62,630 bases of DNA from Novosphingobium sp. JCM 18896. Lineage in GTDB: Bacteria > Pseudomonadota > Alphaproteobacteria > Sphingomonadales > Sphingomonadaceae. The stretch lies in the NCBI RefSeq assembly GCF_025938095.1, contig NZ_JAPCZF010000014.1, positions 1 through 62,630 of the forward strand, in the 5' to 3' direction. Position 1 is the stretch's first letter; the number at the start of each line of letters is the position of its first letter. Below, piece after piece: positions 61,742 through 62,630 of this stretch. The position numbers and the translations under genes were made by a program. Below the pieces are notes generated by a model. The model had not been told where the DNA came from, did not search any database, and saw only the letters and a list, made by a program, of their open reading frames with translations.

Positions 61742-61775
61742 AAAAGCCCCACGGAGCTGGTCCGCGGGGCGATTT
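61742..61775 (-). terminator. Rho-independent terminator downstream of mucR-type gene
   Basis: Minus-strand reading gives a GC stem (GCCCCGCGGA pairing with TCCGTGGGGC) followed by TTTTTGG. It lies 60 bases after the MucR stop and in the right direction. Confidence 0.85.
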
Positions 61776-61836
61776 AGCGCCGGGGGCGGTGATTGGCTGC
61801 GGACCTGATCAGGCCGGCGTCACCGTCGATGCTAGC

Positions 61837-62343
61837 CTAGGCTTCTGCGCCCTCGGCCGCAGCCTTGGTTGCACGGGGGGCTTTGGGTTTCGTGGCCGCC
61901 TTGCGCGGCGCCACCTTCGTGCCGGGCTTACGACCAAGACCGATCTTCTTGGCCAGGCCGCGACGCATCTCAGCGTAGCTCTCGGCCACCATCGGATAGT
62001 CGGCCTTGAGGCCATAGCGCTCGCGATACTCGGCCGGCGTCAGGCCGTGAGTCGAGAGATGGCGCTTGAGCGTCTTGTAGGGCTTGCCATCGATCATGGA
62101 GATCAGATGATCCTTCGAGGCTAGCGAGCGGCGCACAGTCACCGCCGGCTTGTATTCGGGCTCCGAAGGAGCTTCGGCCTCCACAGCGGGCGAGCCAGCC
62201 AGGCCAGCAACAGCGCTATGCATGGTCTGCAGGAACCCCGGAACCTCCTCAGCGGATGCGCGCGTGTTGGGATTGGAAAGCCAAGCGATCGTCAGCTCGG
62301 TTGCAAATTCGAGGAAGTTGTTGTCGGGGGTGGGCTCGGCCAT
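61837..62343 (-). CDS. MucR/Ros-family transcriptional regulator
   Basis: 168-residue MucR protein. The zinc-finger-like family core is present (VRRSLASKDHLISMIDGKPY, LKRHLSTHGLTPAEYRERYG, YPMVAESYAEMRR), with a basic Ala/Lys-rich tail. In this family the C2H2 finger is often degenerate, as here (no Cys pair visible). MucR acts as an H-NS-like silencer and regulator in alphaproteobacteria, so it could control horizontally acquired genes nearby. The start at 62343 (MAEPTPDNNFLE) was preferred; 62358 is an alternative. Confidence 0.92.
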   Translation of the reverse strand: MAEPTPDNNFLEFATELTIAWLSNPNTRASAEEVPGFLQTMHSAVAGLAGSPAVEAEAPSEPEYKPAVTVRRSLASKDHLISMIDGKPYKTLKRHLSTHGLTPAEYRERYGLKADYPMVAESYAEMRRGLAKKIGLGRKPGTKVAPRKAATKPKAPRATKAAAEGAEA

Positions 62344-62541
62344 GGGCGCTATCTCCATTTTGGATGAATTAGCTCTAGTCATTAGCCCCCTCAGGTCAAC
62401 GCAGCATTTTCGACAATCGATGGCAAGCATCGCCTAAAAATAGGACTGGCTACGTATAGGAACGTGGGTGGGCAGCTTGGCAAACAGCCGGCGAAGGCTG
62501 CTGGATCGTAAGCGCCAACGGAAGGCGGCGTTGACGTAGCT
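62344..62541. other. Short intergenic region upstream of mucR-type gene
   Basis: The mucR promoter should lie here. No gene or clear hairpin seen. Confidence 0.4.
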
Positions 62542-62630
62542 CTATTTCGTCTTTCGCTGTCGTGGGCGCCATTTCTTGGCGAGCGCTGCGAAGCGGATGT
62601 GGATCAGATCGATGTCCGGCTGAGCATGGG
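62542..62630 (-). CDS. 3' end of an unidentified gene, partial at window edge
   Basis: An open minus-strand frame enters at the window edge and ends at TAG (62542-62544), reading HAQPDIDLIHIRFAALAKKW then RPRQRKTK. The basic, helical tail is protein-like, but about 28 codons are too few to assign a family. Confidence 0.35.
   Translation of the reverse strand, partial: HAQPDIDLIHIRFAALAKKWRPRQRKTK

Overview
The window looks like an accessory (genomic island or plasmid) segment of a GC-rich alphaproteobacterium, most likely a sphingomonad. The reasons are codon use, TonB-dependent receptors, a MucR-family regulator, a Czc/Cop metal-resistance layout typical of that group, and dispersed intergenic repeats. 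No rRNA, tRNA or CRISPR array was seen. This family-level placement is inferred from gene content alone.

Region by region. (1) 1-7.7 kb: a Tn7-like transposition module, tnsA-tnsB-tnsC-tniQ, on the minus strand. Its tniQ 3' end is cut by an IS3-family element that runs off the left edge. Divergently from tnsA lies a TnsB-like protein that keeps the fold but has lost two of the three DDE catalytic residues; it converges on a small winged-helix-like gene. (2) 8-13 kb: a small YD-repeat protein, a 1,425-residue RHS protein, and an overlapping AT-rich lipoprotein that could be its immunity partner. (3) 13-17.2 kb: two unknown genes, then an IS3-family element (3-bp target duplication) interrupted by an IS1111-group IS110 element with 13-bp subterminal inverted repeats and a 225-bp 3' noncoding region that may encode a guide (seek/bridge) RNA. 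(4) 17.4-27.6 kb: a decayed LuxR-HTH/DUF4019 gene, an SDR, a response regulator, a LysR regulator, a periplasmic SurE-like enzyme, a TonB receptor and a TauD-type dioxygenase. (5) 27.9-38.7 kb: membrane hypotheticals, a phage gpV remnant, a methyltransferase, an HxlR-controlled redox/efflux cluster (ADH, LLM flavoenzyme, DUF1993, Bcr/CflA), an SMP-30-like lactonase sharing the same promoter-operator module, a tyrosine recombinase, and a TonB-receptor C-terminal fragment. (6) 38.8-58 kb: a frameshifted bestrophin, an orphan fliE, and a roughly 13-kb co-directional metal operon (small secreted protein, czcC, czcB, czcA, SRPBCC, zf-TFIIB, MliC-like lipoprotein, CDF, P1B-4-type ATPase, HAD, NRAMP-like). 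The metal operon is read from a MerR-type promoter divergent from a CadR-like regulator. A copA-copB pair follows with its own MerR-type promoter. (7) 58.6-62.6 kb: an OLD-family ATPase/TOPRIM nuclease (candidate phage defence), an SH3 lipoprotein, MucR, and the 3' end of a further gene.

Functionally the island combines mobility (Tn7-like, IS3, IS1111, tyrosine recombinase), heavy-metal and copper efflux/detoxification, redox-stress detoxification, RHS-type competition and a possible anti-phage gene. Several single-indel frameshifts (copB, bestrophin, LuxR-DUF4019) and remnants (gpV, TonB C-terminus) show active decay, unless some are assembly errors.
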